Shown here piece by piece: positions 12,701 through 23,516 of a stretch of 64,000 nucleotides of DNA (its first letter is position 1; every line of letters starts with the position of its first letter). Both the position numbers and the translations under genes were made by a program. The DNA is from Hydractinia symbiolongicarpus. Taxonomy: Eukaryota > Cnidaria > Hydrozoa > Anthoathecata > Hydractiniidae. The stretch spans positions 13,638,001-13,702,000 of the forward strand of contig NC_079876.1 in NCBI RefSeq assembly GCF_029227915.1, written 5' to 3'. Under the pieces are notes generated by a model. The model was given only the letters and a program-made list of their open reading frames with translations. It was not told the DNA's origin and ran no database searches.

Positions 12701-15700
12701 AGACCACTATTTTTACGTGCATTAAACCGACTTATTGTCATACTTAAAAGTTTTGGTAATTCTAGATGTCTCAATATCTATATCTCAATATATTTATTGT
12801 TCGACACTCCAGGTATTATTAAAAATAGTTTTTTTTAGCCTTTATATGCAACGTTTTCAATGGAAGAACTGATTTCACCGCAGAATATTGTTTATATCAA
12901 TGTTATTTTTGTTATGTAGGTATATCATATCCGGAAGTACAAGACAGTATGACCGGAATCAAGTTGGCATTCACCGGTATGTTAGCTTTTGTATAACAAA
13001 ACACTTTCAGATAAGTTTTACAAATTTGATTATACGTACAGTGAAAAAAGCTTTTTGCTTGCTTTTTCATGGAGGTAAATATGTAAGGATTTAAATTTGC
13101 ATAGACAATTTTAGGCTTACCTTCTCCACAAGTAATAATTGACCGATACTATTGTTACCCGCGGGAAAGGCTGGCCTGAAATTTTATATCTTAGCATAGT
13201 CATAAGAAAACGAGTCTGGTGAATCGCGTGGCTCTATTGTTTATGTTTTTGTTAGCAGAATATACCTAGTACCCAGCGCTTTGACTGCACGCCGGTTAGT
13301 TACTGTAAACATAGGATTAACAAACATTTAAACAGAATTATCTTTAACATGACTGGCACAAATTGCTCTATATACGGTTGCACAGTTTCACAAAGAGCTA
13401 AAGATATAGGTCTATCTATTTTTAAAGTTCCTGTTGGTGAGAATCAATTTGACAAGTCGTGGAGAGAAAAGTTAGTTGCTGTTGTGATAAAAGATAGGGA
13501 AGTTGATCATGCTCTAAGGGATAGAATTCAAAGAAAGAAAATATATATTTGTGAAAAGCAACTCAGCGAAAATCAAATGAATCGTAATCACTCTAGCAGA
13601 ACCACACTTGTTCCCAGTACTATCCCTACAATAAGCCTTCCTATCAAAAGTTTTCATTCATCCTCCACATCTTTTAAGCCTCGTCAATCAGCGCAATCTA
13701 TTTTGCAGAAAAAAATTGAACCAGTGGAAAATGTCATTACTGATCGGTACAAGTCATTTACAGATTTTATTTCTAAAACTCAGTTGTTGAAATTAGTCGG
13801 TTGGAGTTTTGCCTCTACAAGTGATTGTGCTTCTCTTACCTGTCATGATGCTATCTACTCAGTTCCAAATTATGAGATATATGCTGATAATAATCTTGTT
13901 TTTACTGTTCGTGTTTTATTATGGTCTGTTCCTGCTAAACACGACATTTATTCTCCTTCACTAAAACTTATTACAATCACATATTTAACAAGATTAATTA
14001 TGGATTTGAAAGTATTCCCAGGTTTGACAGACCACTTTGCTGGTAGCTGTCTTGAGCACTGTGTTCCAAAAGTATTTAACATCACTGATAGCACTAGTGC
14101 ACCTCTTCATTAAAGCAAATGGTATCGATCTCCAAATTGCATAGTTCTTATTCCACTTTTTTCTGAAAAATGCGTGGAATGAGTTAGGACGGAGTCAAAA
14201 AAAGCCTAAGTTTGAAAAGGAAAAAGGGACAATTTAATTTCACCTGCCAAACTTAAAGCACCAATTTCCATGAAAGCCCTTTAATTTCCATAAAAGCCCT
14301 TCAAAGTCATTGGTTGGAAAATAAAGAATTAAAGGAAGAGTTAAAGAAAATGCAAGATGAAATTTCCACTTGTGTAGTTCCAGTCCAAAAAAGTCTTGGT
14401 GATGATTTCAAAAAAATTATGTCCAGAACTAATCGCAAGATATCACCATTCATGAAATGTTTTTGGGAAGAGCAGCAGAAAAATTTATCATAATTGAAAA
14501 CTGATGTTCGCTATCATCCTATGATCATTCGTTACTGCTTGGGTTTAGCTGCGAAATCCGCTGCCTTTTATGATTATATTTGTGCTGACGATAGAAGAGA
14601 GAGGGGTTTCTTGGTTCTCCATAGTAGACGTTTAAGGGACTATAACAACTATATTTGTCCAAAACAAGGCTTTAACAAAGACGTTATCCAAAAATTGTGT
14701 GATATGGTCTTCAAATTACAAACACATAAGAAATATGCAATATTGTTAATGGATGGAATGAAAATTCAAGAAAGTCTTGTGTGGGATAAGCATAATGGTG
14801 ATCTTATCGGTTTTGTTGACCTTCGTGATATTGATCTAAATTATGCTGCATTGAAAAAGGTTGATGAAATTGCATCTCATGTCTTAGTTAATCTTGTGAG
14901 AAGCATTTTAAATCCTTTAAAATTTTCGTTTGCAAATTTTGCTACTACCGATGTCACATCAATCGTTTCCTTTCTTTTGGAAAGCATACTGGATGAAAAA
15001 TGTGGCATAAAGTTGTTGGTGTCACAAGTGATGGAGCTTCTCCAAACCGACGAATGCACCATATGCACCTAAAGCATGACCCGTGTAGCTGACATTAATG
15101 CCGAAGTGGACGTAACATACCGCACTTTGAATGTGATGGCGGATGAGGAACAGTACATCTACTTCATCTCGATCCACCACGCTTAATTAAAACAGCCCGC
15201 AATTCTCTTGCAGGAAGATGTACCAAAAGTATGTGAAATGATGGAAGTTATATCACCTGGAACCATATATCAAAGTTTTTCCTTGATGACTTAGACTGTG
15301 GATTACATCCTGTTCCCAAAATAACAAATGACCACATCAAACTCACACCATATTCCGTCATGAATGTACGTCTGACAGCACAAGTGTTAAGCGAATCCTC
15401 AACTGTATAGACCACCAGAAGCTAATGCAACTGCCATATATTGTAATATGTAAGACCAATTTTCGACTTTCTCAACGTCAAGAATACCAAAGAAGCAGCA
15501 ATTAAACGTAGACCATTTATTAAACCGTACACATCTGTTGATGATAAAAGATTCTTATGGTTGATCGAAACATTTCTTGGAAATTTAAAACATGAAAGGA
15601 TTCAATTGCTGATAAGCGTGGTAAGTTCACAGATAATGCTAGAGCAAATATGTTTATCTCATGGAAAACCTACCAAGGAATCAAAATCACTGTCCATTCT

Positions 15701-18605
15701 ACTGTTAAAGAATTATTCCAGTATTTAATTAATAATGGAGTTTCATATGTACTGACAGAAAGATTTTATCAAGATCCCCTTGAAAACTACTTTGGTCGTC
15801 AACGTGCAATTGATCATAGGAAAGATAACCCATCAATCCGTGATTTTGGTTATAATGACAACACAATTAGAACACAAAAGATTTTCCGACCCATAGCTGT
15901 TAACTGTCATGAAATTGATATTGAAACTGTGCCGTGCCGTAACTAAGAAACTAAAAACGGTTATTTTTATAGCCACACATTTATAAAACACATTAAAATT
16001 GGCTTAATAAGCAAGAACAAACACTGTATTTCAAATGACGACAGGTAATGTAAATTCAAAGCTTTTATCTGCTTAACGACAACATTAATAAGTAATATTT
16101 TGAAATACCCTAAAACCTATATACACTACCTGGACCTTTTTGTTAACTTCCATAATTATTTATTATACCATGTGCCAAAATAATATTGTTTTAAAATTTG
16201 TTTTTATAAAAAAAGCAGTTGTAACAGGTTTATAATCACTGTTCTGTACTTTTAGTGTCAATGTCTATCTGAAAGATTGCTTGAAGATTTCTTGATTTCA
16301 GTGCGTAGAGATCGAGCTTTTTTCTGTTTTGATGCAATTTTGTGCAGCTCACATTTATCTTTCACAAATGAAAAAACATGAACACAAACATTAAGCATGA
16401 TGAGATGCTCAAGTAAGTTCATTGCTAATTCTTTTGTGACTTTTTCAGTTGAGTACGATGTTATTTTGTTGTAATTACAAAGAACAACAGGGTTCTCAAG
16501 CAGGCCTGAAACAATTCTCTTACTGTCAATGGTAAAAATTAGCAGTAGCAACACGAATTCCAAGTTCTGCACAACAAAACATTCTGAAAACATCATCGGT
16601 TACCGACCATAGCCCTCCTCTGTCCTTGATATTTATTTAAGACACGACTTTCCAGCTAATAAGATGTCCAAACTTTGAACTCCAAGCATACTTCTTGATT
16701 TTTTTTTCATCTCCTAATGCGACAATATAGGGTACTAAATTCATAACCACTTAGATATTGAATTATGTTTCTTTCTTTGGGTGAAAAATTCACATTGGAA
16801 AAATTCTACAGTGTTTTCTTTTACAGTTGAATTAGTGAGATGAGCAAGTACGTGATTAGTCACTTCAAAACCAAGGGGGATAGTATGTGGTTAGTCACTT
16901 CAAAACCAAGAAGAATAGAGCTTCGATTTGTTAAATTTCTGAAAACAGTATTTTCAGACACAGATTTGTAGAAGGCCGTATAAAACTTTTCAGCATCACC
17001 TTTAAAACTACCAATCACATCTCTGATAAAACTATAGGAAATGTTTGTATCGTCGTTTGTAATAACATAATTTGCACAATTCATTTCTGGTCTTCTCACA
17101 TTCTTTAGAAAGTTTACTTGCACTTAATTGGATGTAATTCTTAAAGTATAACGGATGGAGCTTGGTGTCAACAGTAGTGAGGTTGTCGTCATTTAACCGG
17201 TTTTATGGCTGACAATGGTTCGCAATTTAGGTGTCTTGTGATTCCCCGTTGTGTTTTGAATGTTTTGGAGCATATATCACAGGAAAAACAGCTTTCAGAA
17301 GGGTCGTCAACTATTTCTTCAACAATTTCAAACAATTCTTCAGTTAAATCACCATTTTTCTCTAATAAATCTTCATCAATACCAGCCAAGGTTGCATCAA
17401 AATCATCTTCACCAAAGTAATCGTCCCCAAGAGCAGCTAATATTGATAATTCTGTGCAGTCTTAAACCGGCCACCTCGATTTAGGAAACATACTTGCTTG
17501 TGAACAATACGCTGAATTACCAGTCTATCTCTTTTTCTTATGACTATGATTTTAGTTAGTCAATTCACACGAAATAACATTGAACAAGGTAAGGTTAAAA
17601 AAACTAGGGTAAATGGTCTGTAAGTTCTACTTCTGTGGTGTTGAGTAACTTATTTCTCCAGGAACATTTCCCGATCACGTGATTGGAGAAGAGGTAATTG
17701 CTGACTACTTGCTTTATGCGCTCAAAAACCAAAAGAACACCAGGTTACCCTTGATACTAGTCATCGGTTTATGTTAATATAGTAATATTGACCACAGAAT
17801 AAACCAACTTAAATAACATCTGGTTAGCCTAAAACTAGTTATCGATAATCGGTAAAGAAAATTCAATAACATTATGTTAACTTCAATACTAATATGTTGA
17901 GTATGAAACAACTTAAATTGGAATTTGTTGGTTTACAACGAAATAATATGCAACATAACTCAATTTACTACATTTTTCTTATATTTGTCAACAATCTTTT
18001 TCTCTTGTTCTTACCTCCCTGTTTGTACTTTATTTTTTATAGATATCTAAAGATGTGTGCGCTAAAAGAACCGTGCGACGATTTTGATAAAGTGATATAC
18101 TCACTAGCTGAACAGAGAGATCTCATAAGGGGTACGTTAGTTACCTTACTTGATATTCCTGAAATGTCTTCATTGAGTACAAGTGTCTTGTGACGAAGGT
18201 AAACACTGAGTAGGTGTAAGCTAGGGCATCATCAGATAAACACCCCTTATAAAAGACGGGATTTTAATAATTGGACGGATGTCGAAGAAAAACATTGAAA
18301 ACAGGGTGTTAGGCCCATAAGGGGTGTCTAAAATGGGGAGTGTTAACTAAAAGCGGTGTGGTATTCAAAAAAGTCAAAACTATTTCACATGCACGGCCAA
18401 AAAACTGATTTTGCTTTTGACCGAAGTATATTCAGGTTCAACATCTGTTAGATGAAATGTTGTAAGTAACCGCTACTTAAGCTGGTGACGTAACTATACT
18501 GTTTTAATTTTAGATTCTCGACCAGATTACCGACGTTGTTCGATATTATTAATACAAGCTTTCAGAAATGGAAGGTTTGGTCGTATTACTCTCGATGAAA
18601 CTTGA
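6724..18605 (+). CDS. MTG1: MTG1-like mitochondrial ribosome-assembly GTPase, 12 exons, with splice-site lesions
   Basis: MTG1 is a circularly permuted GTPase of the YlqF/RbgA family acting on the mitochondrial large ribosomal subunit. Exons: 6724-6808, 7359-7423, 8050-8154, 8713-8802, 9071-9127, 9479-9596, 12561-12622, 12766-12812, 12920-12976, 17662-17743, 18043-18131, 18514-18605. They give HMAK, VIEIRDAR, G4 LMNKIDIAD, G5-region LFSNCN, G1 GIPNVGKSS, G2-region PVGKTPGATRSVM, G3 FDTPGI, then GEEVIADYLLYAL and a C-terminal helix. The total is about 315 residues, close to the usual 330. The permuted order G4-G5-G1-G2-G3 is as expected. Problems: the exon 3 acceptor reads AT (8048-8049), the exon 4 donor reads GA (8803-8804), and exon 8 is one base too long for its phase. 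All other junction phases close. Introns 6 and 9 carry transposons. This is either a decaying gene copy or sequence error. Confidence 0.8.
9620..10580 (+). other. Part of MTG1 intron 6 without recognised features
   Basis: AT-rich intron sequence between the P-loop exon and the LINE fragment. No coding similarity is recognised on either strand. Confidence 0.45.
10584..11580 (+). mobile_element. 5'-truncated LINE: reverse transcriptase 3' part with embedded zinc-binding segment
   Basis: A 323-residue open frame (10584-11555) starts just after where the YADD catalytic box of a non-LTR reverse transcriptase would be. Residues SMEELVEKFEKWKKGLEEKGLKVNTAKSKV are split here by position only and match the usual post-YADD helix (residues about 10-45). 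Then comes a cysteine/histidine-rich PHD-like stretch: CGVC, FCQTC, HWVHKKC, CKRC, at residues about 58-103. The thumb and C-terminal part follow with YLGDMLG, LYGSETWAV and RRLNWLGHLERM. The stop is followed by an ATGATAATAAATGATGAT tail, as LINE 3' ends often have. The element is inserted in MTG1 intron 6, in the gene's orientation. It lacks the endonuclease and catalytic palm, so it cannot mobilise itself. Confidence 0.85.
11881..12390 (+). repeat. 16-bp minisatellite array
   Basis: About 30 imperfect tandem copies of AATGTTGTTCATAGCG, with variants such as CAGAGC and TTTAGAGC. It lies in MTG1 intron 6 between the LINE fragment and exon 7. Copies in the middle are the most regular. Confidence 0.9.
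13349..15946 (+). mobile_element. P-element-like (THAP9-type) transposase, decayed
   Basis: The frame 13349-14113 opens with a THAP DNA-binding domain: C-SIYGC near residue 6-11, FKVP, the SWREKL helix and ICEKQLSENQ, where the usual histidine of the C2CH set reads Gln. The frame 14494-15072 holds the RNase H-like P-element core. It has ILLMDGMKIQESLVWDK followed by GFVDL, then FSFANFAT, and shifts frame at about 15015 before a TSDGASPNRR motif. Further decayed pieces (WNHISKFFLDDLDCGL near 15255) lead to 15650-15946. That last frame has GIKITVHST, VLTERFYQDPLENYFGRQR and FGYNDNTIRT, the family's C-terminal signature. Several frameshifts and stops make it inactive. It lies inside MTG1 intron 9. 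Terminal inverted repeats were not found by eye. Confidence 0.85.
16258..17389 (-). pseudogene. Second ORF of the P-like transposon: C2H2 zinc finger protein, broken
   Basis: Reading on the minus strand, 17389-17189 encodes an acidic start and one C2H2 finger, CDICSKTFKTQRGITRH. The frame 17123-16860 holds VIGSFKGDAEKFYTAFYKSVSE and LLGFEVTNH. The frame 16596-16258 holds a Lys-rich C-terminus. The three pieces are in separate frames or are split by stops, so the gene is broken. It runs convergently toward the THAP transposase and both sit between MTG1 exons 9 and 10, so they are likely one insertion. Companion ORFs of this kind appear beside THAP9-like transposases in cnidarians, to my recollection. 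Its role is unknown; the finger could bind the element's ends. Confidence 0.6.
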
Positions 18606-18915
18606 AACGTAGATCGTGCTACGCTCAATAAAACGTGAAACGTCACTGTTACGGTTGATCGAGTTGTTTTACTCTCGATGAAACGTGAAACGTCACTGTT
18701 ACGATAGATTGTGTTACGCTCAATAAGACTTGAAGCGCCAAAATTACGATTCATTGTGTGACACTGAACGAAAAGTGAAACATTACTGTTACGATGGATC
18801 GTGTTACGCTCAACAAAAAGTGAAGCGTCACTGTTACGATAAATCCTGTTACGCTCAACGAAAAGTGAAACGTTACTGTTACGATTGGTTGTTTTACGCT
18901 GTACGATTCGTAAAA
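18578..18915 (+). repeat. 45-bp minisatellite that includes the MTG1 stop codon
   Basis: About seven copies of a unit reading GAAACGTTACTGTTACGATG followed by GATCGTGTTACGCTCAACAA and AAAGT. The first, diverged copy overlaps the last codons and TGA of the MTG1-like gene (18605), which share the motif ACTCTCGATGAAAC. As 45 is a multiple of three, the array stays open as 15-residue repeats (YCYD...CYAQ...VKR) in one frame. Confidence 0.85.
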
Positions 18916-19348
18916 CTTTATTATCTTATATTACATGTAATCATGGTTTGAAGTTCAGTTGATATTTCACCATTCATCGTCAAGCCATTATCCAAGCCTG
19001 CAACAGCCTATAAATACTTCGCCTGTGAATGCGTTGCTACAGTATAAGCGTACTTACAAAGTAGGGCGCCTGCTTAAAGTCAAGCATTTTTAAATTATAC
19101 GCCACATTTCGCCGTCTAATTCGCTTCATGAAAATACCCCTAAGGCCAATCTTTTGGCCTGACTTTGGGCAGGAATAAAGCCACCCAAAGTAGGGCATTT
19201 TAATAATGACGACTTTTGACCGACTTTTGTCAGAAATTAAAAACGACGATTTTTTCCTGACCGGTCAACTTTGTGTGTTCTTGTTAGGTAATTGATTCAG
19301 TAGGAAACTTTCAGAAAACGTCTACATGTGAACAGAAATTGACCAACT
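18916..19348. other. Repeat-like noncoding sequence
   Basis: Contains short GC-richer patches such as GGGCGCCTGC and GACTTTTGACCGACTTTTGTC that look like pieces of dispersed repeats. No gene is recognised. Confidence 0.4.
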
Positions 19349-19352
19349 TTAA

Positions 19353-20023
19353 CCCTATTCGGTCAGGGGGGATTCCGCCCCTCCCCCCCTGACGGTTTTT
19401 TTTCAATAACTCTTTATTGCTTTGTTATATGGCTATGATACTGAGGTTCAATATTTATCTATTGACACTTCCATGCTAAATATTTAGATCCCATACCCTT
19501 CAGAGGCTACCCCTAAAAGTCTCTATGAAATCCTTATAATATGGAAAATATAATAACTTGAAACTTGCAACAAAACCTTGTTTCATCAAGAAGACTCATT
19601 TTTCATAATTCGGACACGTGACCATTCCGATTTCCCGATTTTGTCGGGTTTTACCCGAAAATCTGAAAAAACGGATTTTCGAGCATTTTTTTGCAATTTC
19701 TAATGCGATCCATGTAAACCGGAAGATATGTTAAATAACTTTTATTTAACTTTGATAAACTTGAAACAGAATTTGAAAACTTGCTCTAGAACAAAAGTAA
19801 TTCAATCTTATGCAGATACTGGCATTTTTAACAAATTTCTGGCTTCTGATGACGTCATAGAGAATGTGCTGACGCAAGCAAAAATATTTATTGCTGCTAT
19901 TTTGTTTCTTTTATGACGTACTATAAGTGTGTCAAGTTTGATTCAAATTGAACATCCCTATGAAAAGTTATTGAGTTATAGTATAGGTCATAGAATGTTT
20001 GAAAAACCCCGGACCGAATAGGG
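19353..20023. mobile_element. piggyBac-type MITE with TTAA target duplication
   Basis: The left end TTAA-CCCTATTCGGTC (19349-19364) and right end GACCGAATAGGG-TTAA (20012-20027) are perfect 12-bp terminal inverted repeats flanked by TTAA on both sides, followed inward by GGGG. The element is 671 bp and carries no transposase, so it needed one in trans. Confidence 0.85.
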
Positions 20024-20444
20024 TTAAACTCTTTTTCTGACCTTCTGTCAACACGTACGGAAGAATATACCTGGCTACTAGTTTTTAAATTGTTCAGGAA
20101 AGTAGAAACAGATTTTGGCTAGCCAGGATTTTATCGGTACCTTTGACTAGTTTCATAAAAAAAACACAAAATAATTATGCTTAAAGTAATTCTGGACAAA
20201 AAATGCACAAGCGTTGCGAATAATCGTTACTAGTTTTACAAGAGTTTTTCCGTTAGTTGTACGCTATGGTATAACTTAAGGTTTTTTAATTTATGATATT
20301 GTTTATTAAGTTAAGCGTTTCGTACACTAAGTACATCATCAAGCTGTAACAAGACAAATAGAATAATTCTTTCTTTCTCAACACACTGGTACCGAGATCG
20401 TGGCTAAGTGGGATGTTTTTATCGGGTTAATTGAAATCATAAGT

Positions 20445-21290
20445 TAGTATTTGGGGTGGTAGTTTTAGTTTACAGACCAGATAATTATGTGCTCTACTTT
20501 GGCGCTGACAAGTTTTGTAGATGGAAATCGTCCCATTAGATTCGGACAAGATGGTTTCTATTTTTCAAGATCTGTTAAGGAAACGTCTTTGCCTTGAAGT
20601 CTTCAAGTGTGTTCATGGAGACGTGTGTGAAACCTTTGTAAATTATTTCGAAAAAATGACAAACAACACAAGAAATAAAAATCATTTACTACGACTTCCT
20701 AAGATTTAGCTGGAATCAAGTAGAAAAAGTTTCTTTTTTAATGGTGCATAAACTTTCAACGAGGTTCCTCTGAAAATACGTGCTTCAACATCAATAGAAG
20801 ATTTTGTAGAATTATATGAAGAGTTTTTTTAATTTGTAAATATTAATTTTTACGAACACATTTTTAGTTAGTATTTAAAATTTTATTACTATTCTTGGGA
20901 GGCAGGGAAACAGGATCCATGGAAGAACAGAAATTTTGTAATTATATATATTTTGTATATTTTACTAATTTTTGAATGGAAAAATCCTGTGTAAATATTC
21001 GTTATGAATAAACAAATACTTGAAAAAGTCTTTGTCTCTGCAAGCTCTCCACAGCACATCTTCTGGTTATAATTACGAAAAAAGCATGGCAACGAGACTA
21101 GCAATTAATTTTTAAAGGTAAATAACTTAGAAAGGAGGCTTTTACCCGCAATGCTTTTATGTCAAATTTTCTCCGTATGAAGATTTCTTTGCAATAATGA
21201 AATAATATCGAAACGAGGCCATAGCTATGTGAGAGTTTCATTACGTCACATAAAATATAGCAATCAAACCTTTATAGTTGGTAACGAGAC
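20445..21290 (+). repeat. Interspersed repeat copy 1, carrying a LINE tail
   Basis: Two blocks match a second copy at 24.5-25.4 kb. The first is at 20454-20545 (CAGATAATTATGTGCTCTAC, AAGTTTTGTAGATGGAAATCG). The second is at about 21110-21270 (AATAACTTAGAAAGGAGGCTTTT, given here in part; TTTTCTCCGTATGAAG; GAGGCCATAGCT). The two copies have diverged to roughly 75-80 percent by eye. Confidence 0.7.
20521..20832 (+). mobile_element. 3' remnant of a LINE reverse transcriptase
   Basis: Reading + from 20521, the frame gives LRKRLCLEVFKCVHG, NYFEKMTNNTRNKN, LRLPKI, then through two in-frame stops (20707, 20749) ESSRKSFFFNGA and TFNEVPLKIR. This is the usual C-terminal end of CR1/Jockey-like LINE ORF2 proteins. 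It is heavily 5' truncated and dead. Confidence 0.7.
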
Positions 21291-21299
21291 AATTTGGGT

Positions 21300-23020
21300 G
21301 CAGCAAAATCACGTGACTTAGAACATGTATCTTTCCATGACACGAAAATAAATCGAACAAAAATTGTTCCACAATAAATCAAAATCAAATCAAATATATT
21401 TTATAAAACTCATCCGAACCCATACATAAAGAGGTATATAAATATACTTGATATAACACAATACTATATATAAATGAGTGGATTCACAAGGAAGGTCAGG
21501 GAATAGCTGAAAATTCTGCTAATAAAAATTCTGACAACTTTTACTATAGACAGTGTGAAAGAAAGGGATTGTACGATTGGTAAAAATTAAATTTAATTCT
21601 AATGTTTTTGCTAAAAAATACGTTATAGGAACGATGAAATTTGGCTTTACGCTGATTTTTAATTACATGTTCATCCGACAGCGGCGTTTTTTACATTACC
21701 AGATTTTGTCTGAAGAGTTTTCTCATTATTATATCGCATTCTTAAGTTTACATTTGTGTCAGATGTCGCAAATATTTTTTTCTCTTTTTAACATGGCTTC
21801 TCACTTCGAAAGGGCTGCCGCAATCGAAATACCTGTTTTACTGGAAAGGCAAAAACAACGAACACAGGGAAAGAGAAGACCTTGTTTCATTTCTAATTTG
21901 TCACAAATTCGGACGATTACCTTCGCCTTCTCACCCCTTGTTTTTGTACAACGGAGTTTTTATGTTCCATAGACCTTTTTCCCCTTTTAAAAGTTCAATA
22001 AAATTTCTGTTTGAAATCTAAAAAGTTAAAACTTTGCAACTTTTCAGATTGTGACGACAAAAAAGATTTTTTCAAATCAGATAAATCTGTCAGACACAAT
22101 CTGATAAACTGCTTAAAATCATTTTATTCTGTAATTTGCCATTTTTTGCGCTAAGAACACAAATTTAAAACTTCAGCCTTTCCCTTTGTTCTTATTTTTC
22201 AGCCACTTCCAGCTTCATTGTTCCTATAAATTTGTTCTAATATAAATAAAGTATAAATATATATATATTAAATAATAAATAATATAAAACTAAAAACCAC
22301 ATGGATTTATATTTGCAATAATTTATTATAGACATATATACAAAAAGATATATTTCAAATAAGTATATATATATATGTATAACATATTAATATATATGCA
22401 ATGACTAATATAAATAGAATAAAAAATTTAACTGCAAACTTGTTCGTCATCTAAAAAATAAAAGTTTCTAATATCATAAAAAAGTGTGAAAATTTTCGAA
22501 GTTGCTTAAACCTATACAGATTGGTAAAATTACAATACTGCATAATCTTTAAACATTTTAAAAATTATCTCACCTGGTGACTGGAATGTTATTTTTTCAA
22601 ACTAATTTCCTGGGACATTTATCTCCTCCTTCTTTGCTGAAAAAATATTTAAAAACATTGAAAAAAACTCGTAACATATAACTAACTGTTTAATTGTTTA
22701 TTCTCGTTTCATCCAGTTGATAGAGGTCTGGGTACGAAGTTTTATTTTACCTAGTATTGAAATTATTTTTTTATAACTACATGCTTTTGTTCAACATTTT
22801 GTTTCATCTTTTTCATCTACTTAAACCAAAATTATCACATCTAATTGTATTTTAAATTATTTTAAAAATGTTGTTAAAATATTTTACTCTGCTCACAAAC
22901 CAATCATTCCTTCCTATTTTTTCCTATCTTTTATCATTTAAATACTTTAATCATTTTTATGTCTTAATATGACAAACTTAAAATAAAATACAAATTTATT
23001 CTTCTTTCTAATTTATTAAA
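21300..23020. other. AT-rich stretch downstream of the ankyrin exon, no gene recognised
   Basis: Strongly AT-rich with TA microsatellite-like runs at 22255-22400. A 131-codon frame on + (21577) has no recognisable domain and is probably chance. The 3' UTR of the minus-strand TIR gene should lie just below 23026. Confidence 0.45.
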
Positions 23021-23025
23021 TAAAC

Positions 23026-23516
23026 TTAATAACTTACTTCGCATTCTTTTATTTTTCGTCTTATTATTTCCCAGTTTTGTTCATTCCATCTTGCAGCACA
23101 ATCATAAGCTGTGTCTCCATATTTATCTTTGATCGTCACATCAATATTTTCATGACGCAACAAAACATCAACACATGAGATGTGACCACGCATTGCAGCA
23201 TAATGTAATGGTGTGCGGTGGAAAACATTTCCACGGTTGATGTTTGCTACATCATGTCGACATAAAATATCTAATATTGTGTGACGACCATATACTGCAG
23301 CCAAATGATAACTGTTTTGTTTCAATCTATCTTCCGCCCAAACATCACTCCTATATGAGATGAGTATTTCCACCATTGATGTATTGTTGGTGCAACGTAC
23401 TGTCCACATCAATGGTGTGTGTTCATTTCCACCTCTCATGTGAACGATGTTTGGATGAATGGATAGTATTTTTTTCAGTTTCTCGATATCGTTAAATTTA
23501 ATAATAACTACGATAT
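23026..23516 (-). CDS. Exon 7: ankyrin repeats
   Basis: About five repeats: NDIEKLKKILSIHPNIV, then EHTPLMWTVR, NSYHLAAVYGRHTILDILC, RTPLHYAAMRGHISCVDVLL and GDTAYDCAARW. The open frame continues upstream of the first internal ATG to an acceptor TTTTAG at 23517-23522 in phase 1, which fits the donor of the FN3 exon (GAAG, GTAAGT at 27019). It ends with a stop at 23026. An internal start would lose the first repeat, so this is an exon rather than a separate gene. Confidence 0.8.

Noticed and set aside
21577-21972. 131-codon + frame as a gene
   Set aside because: No recognised domain, hydrophobic low-complexity start, no splice support; a faint resemblance of the end to Harbinger N-termini was too weak to report.
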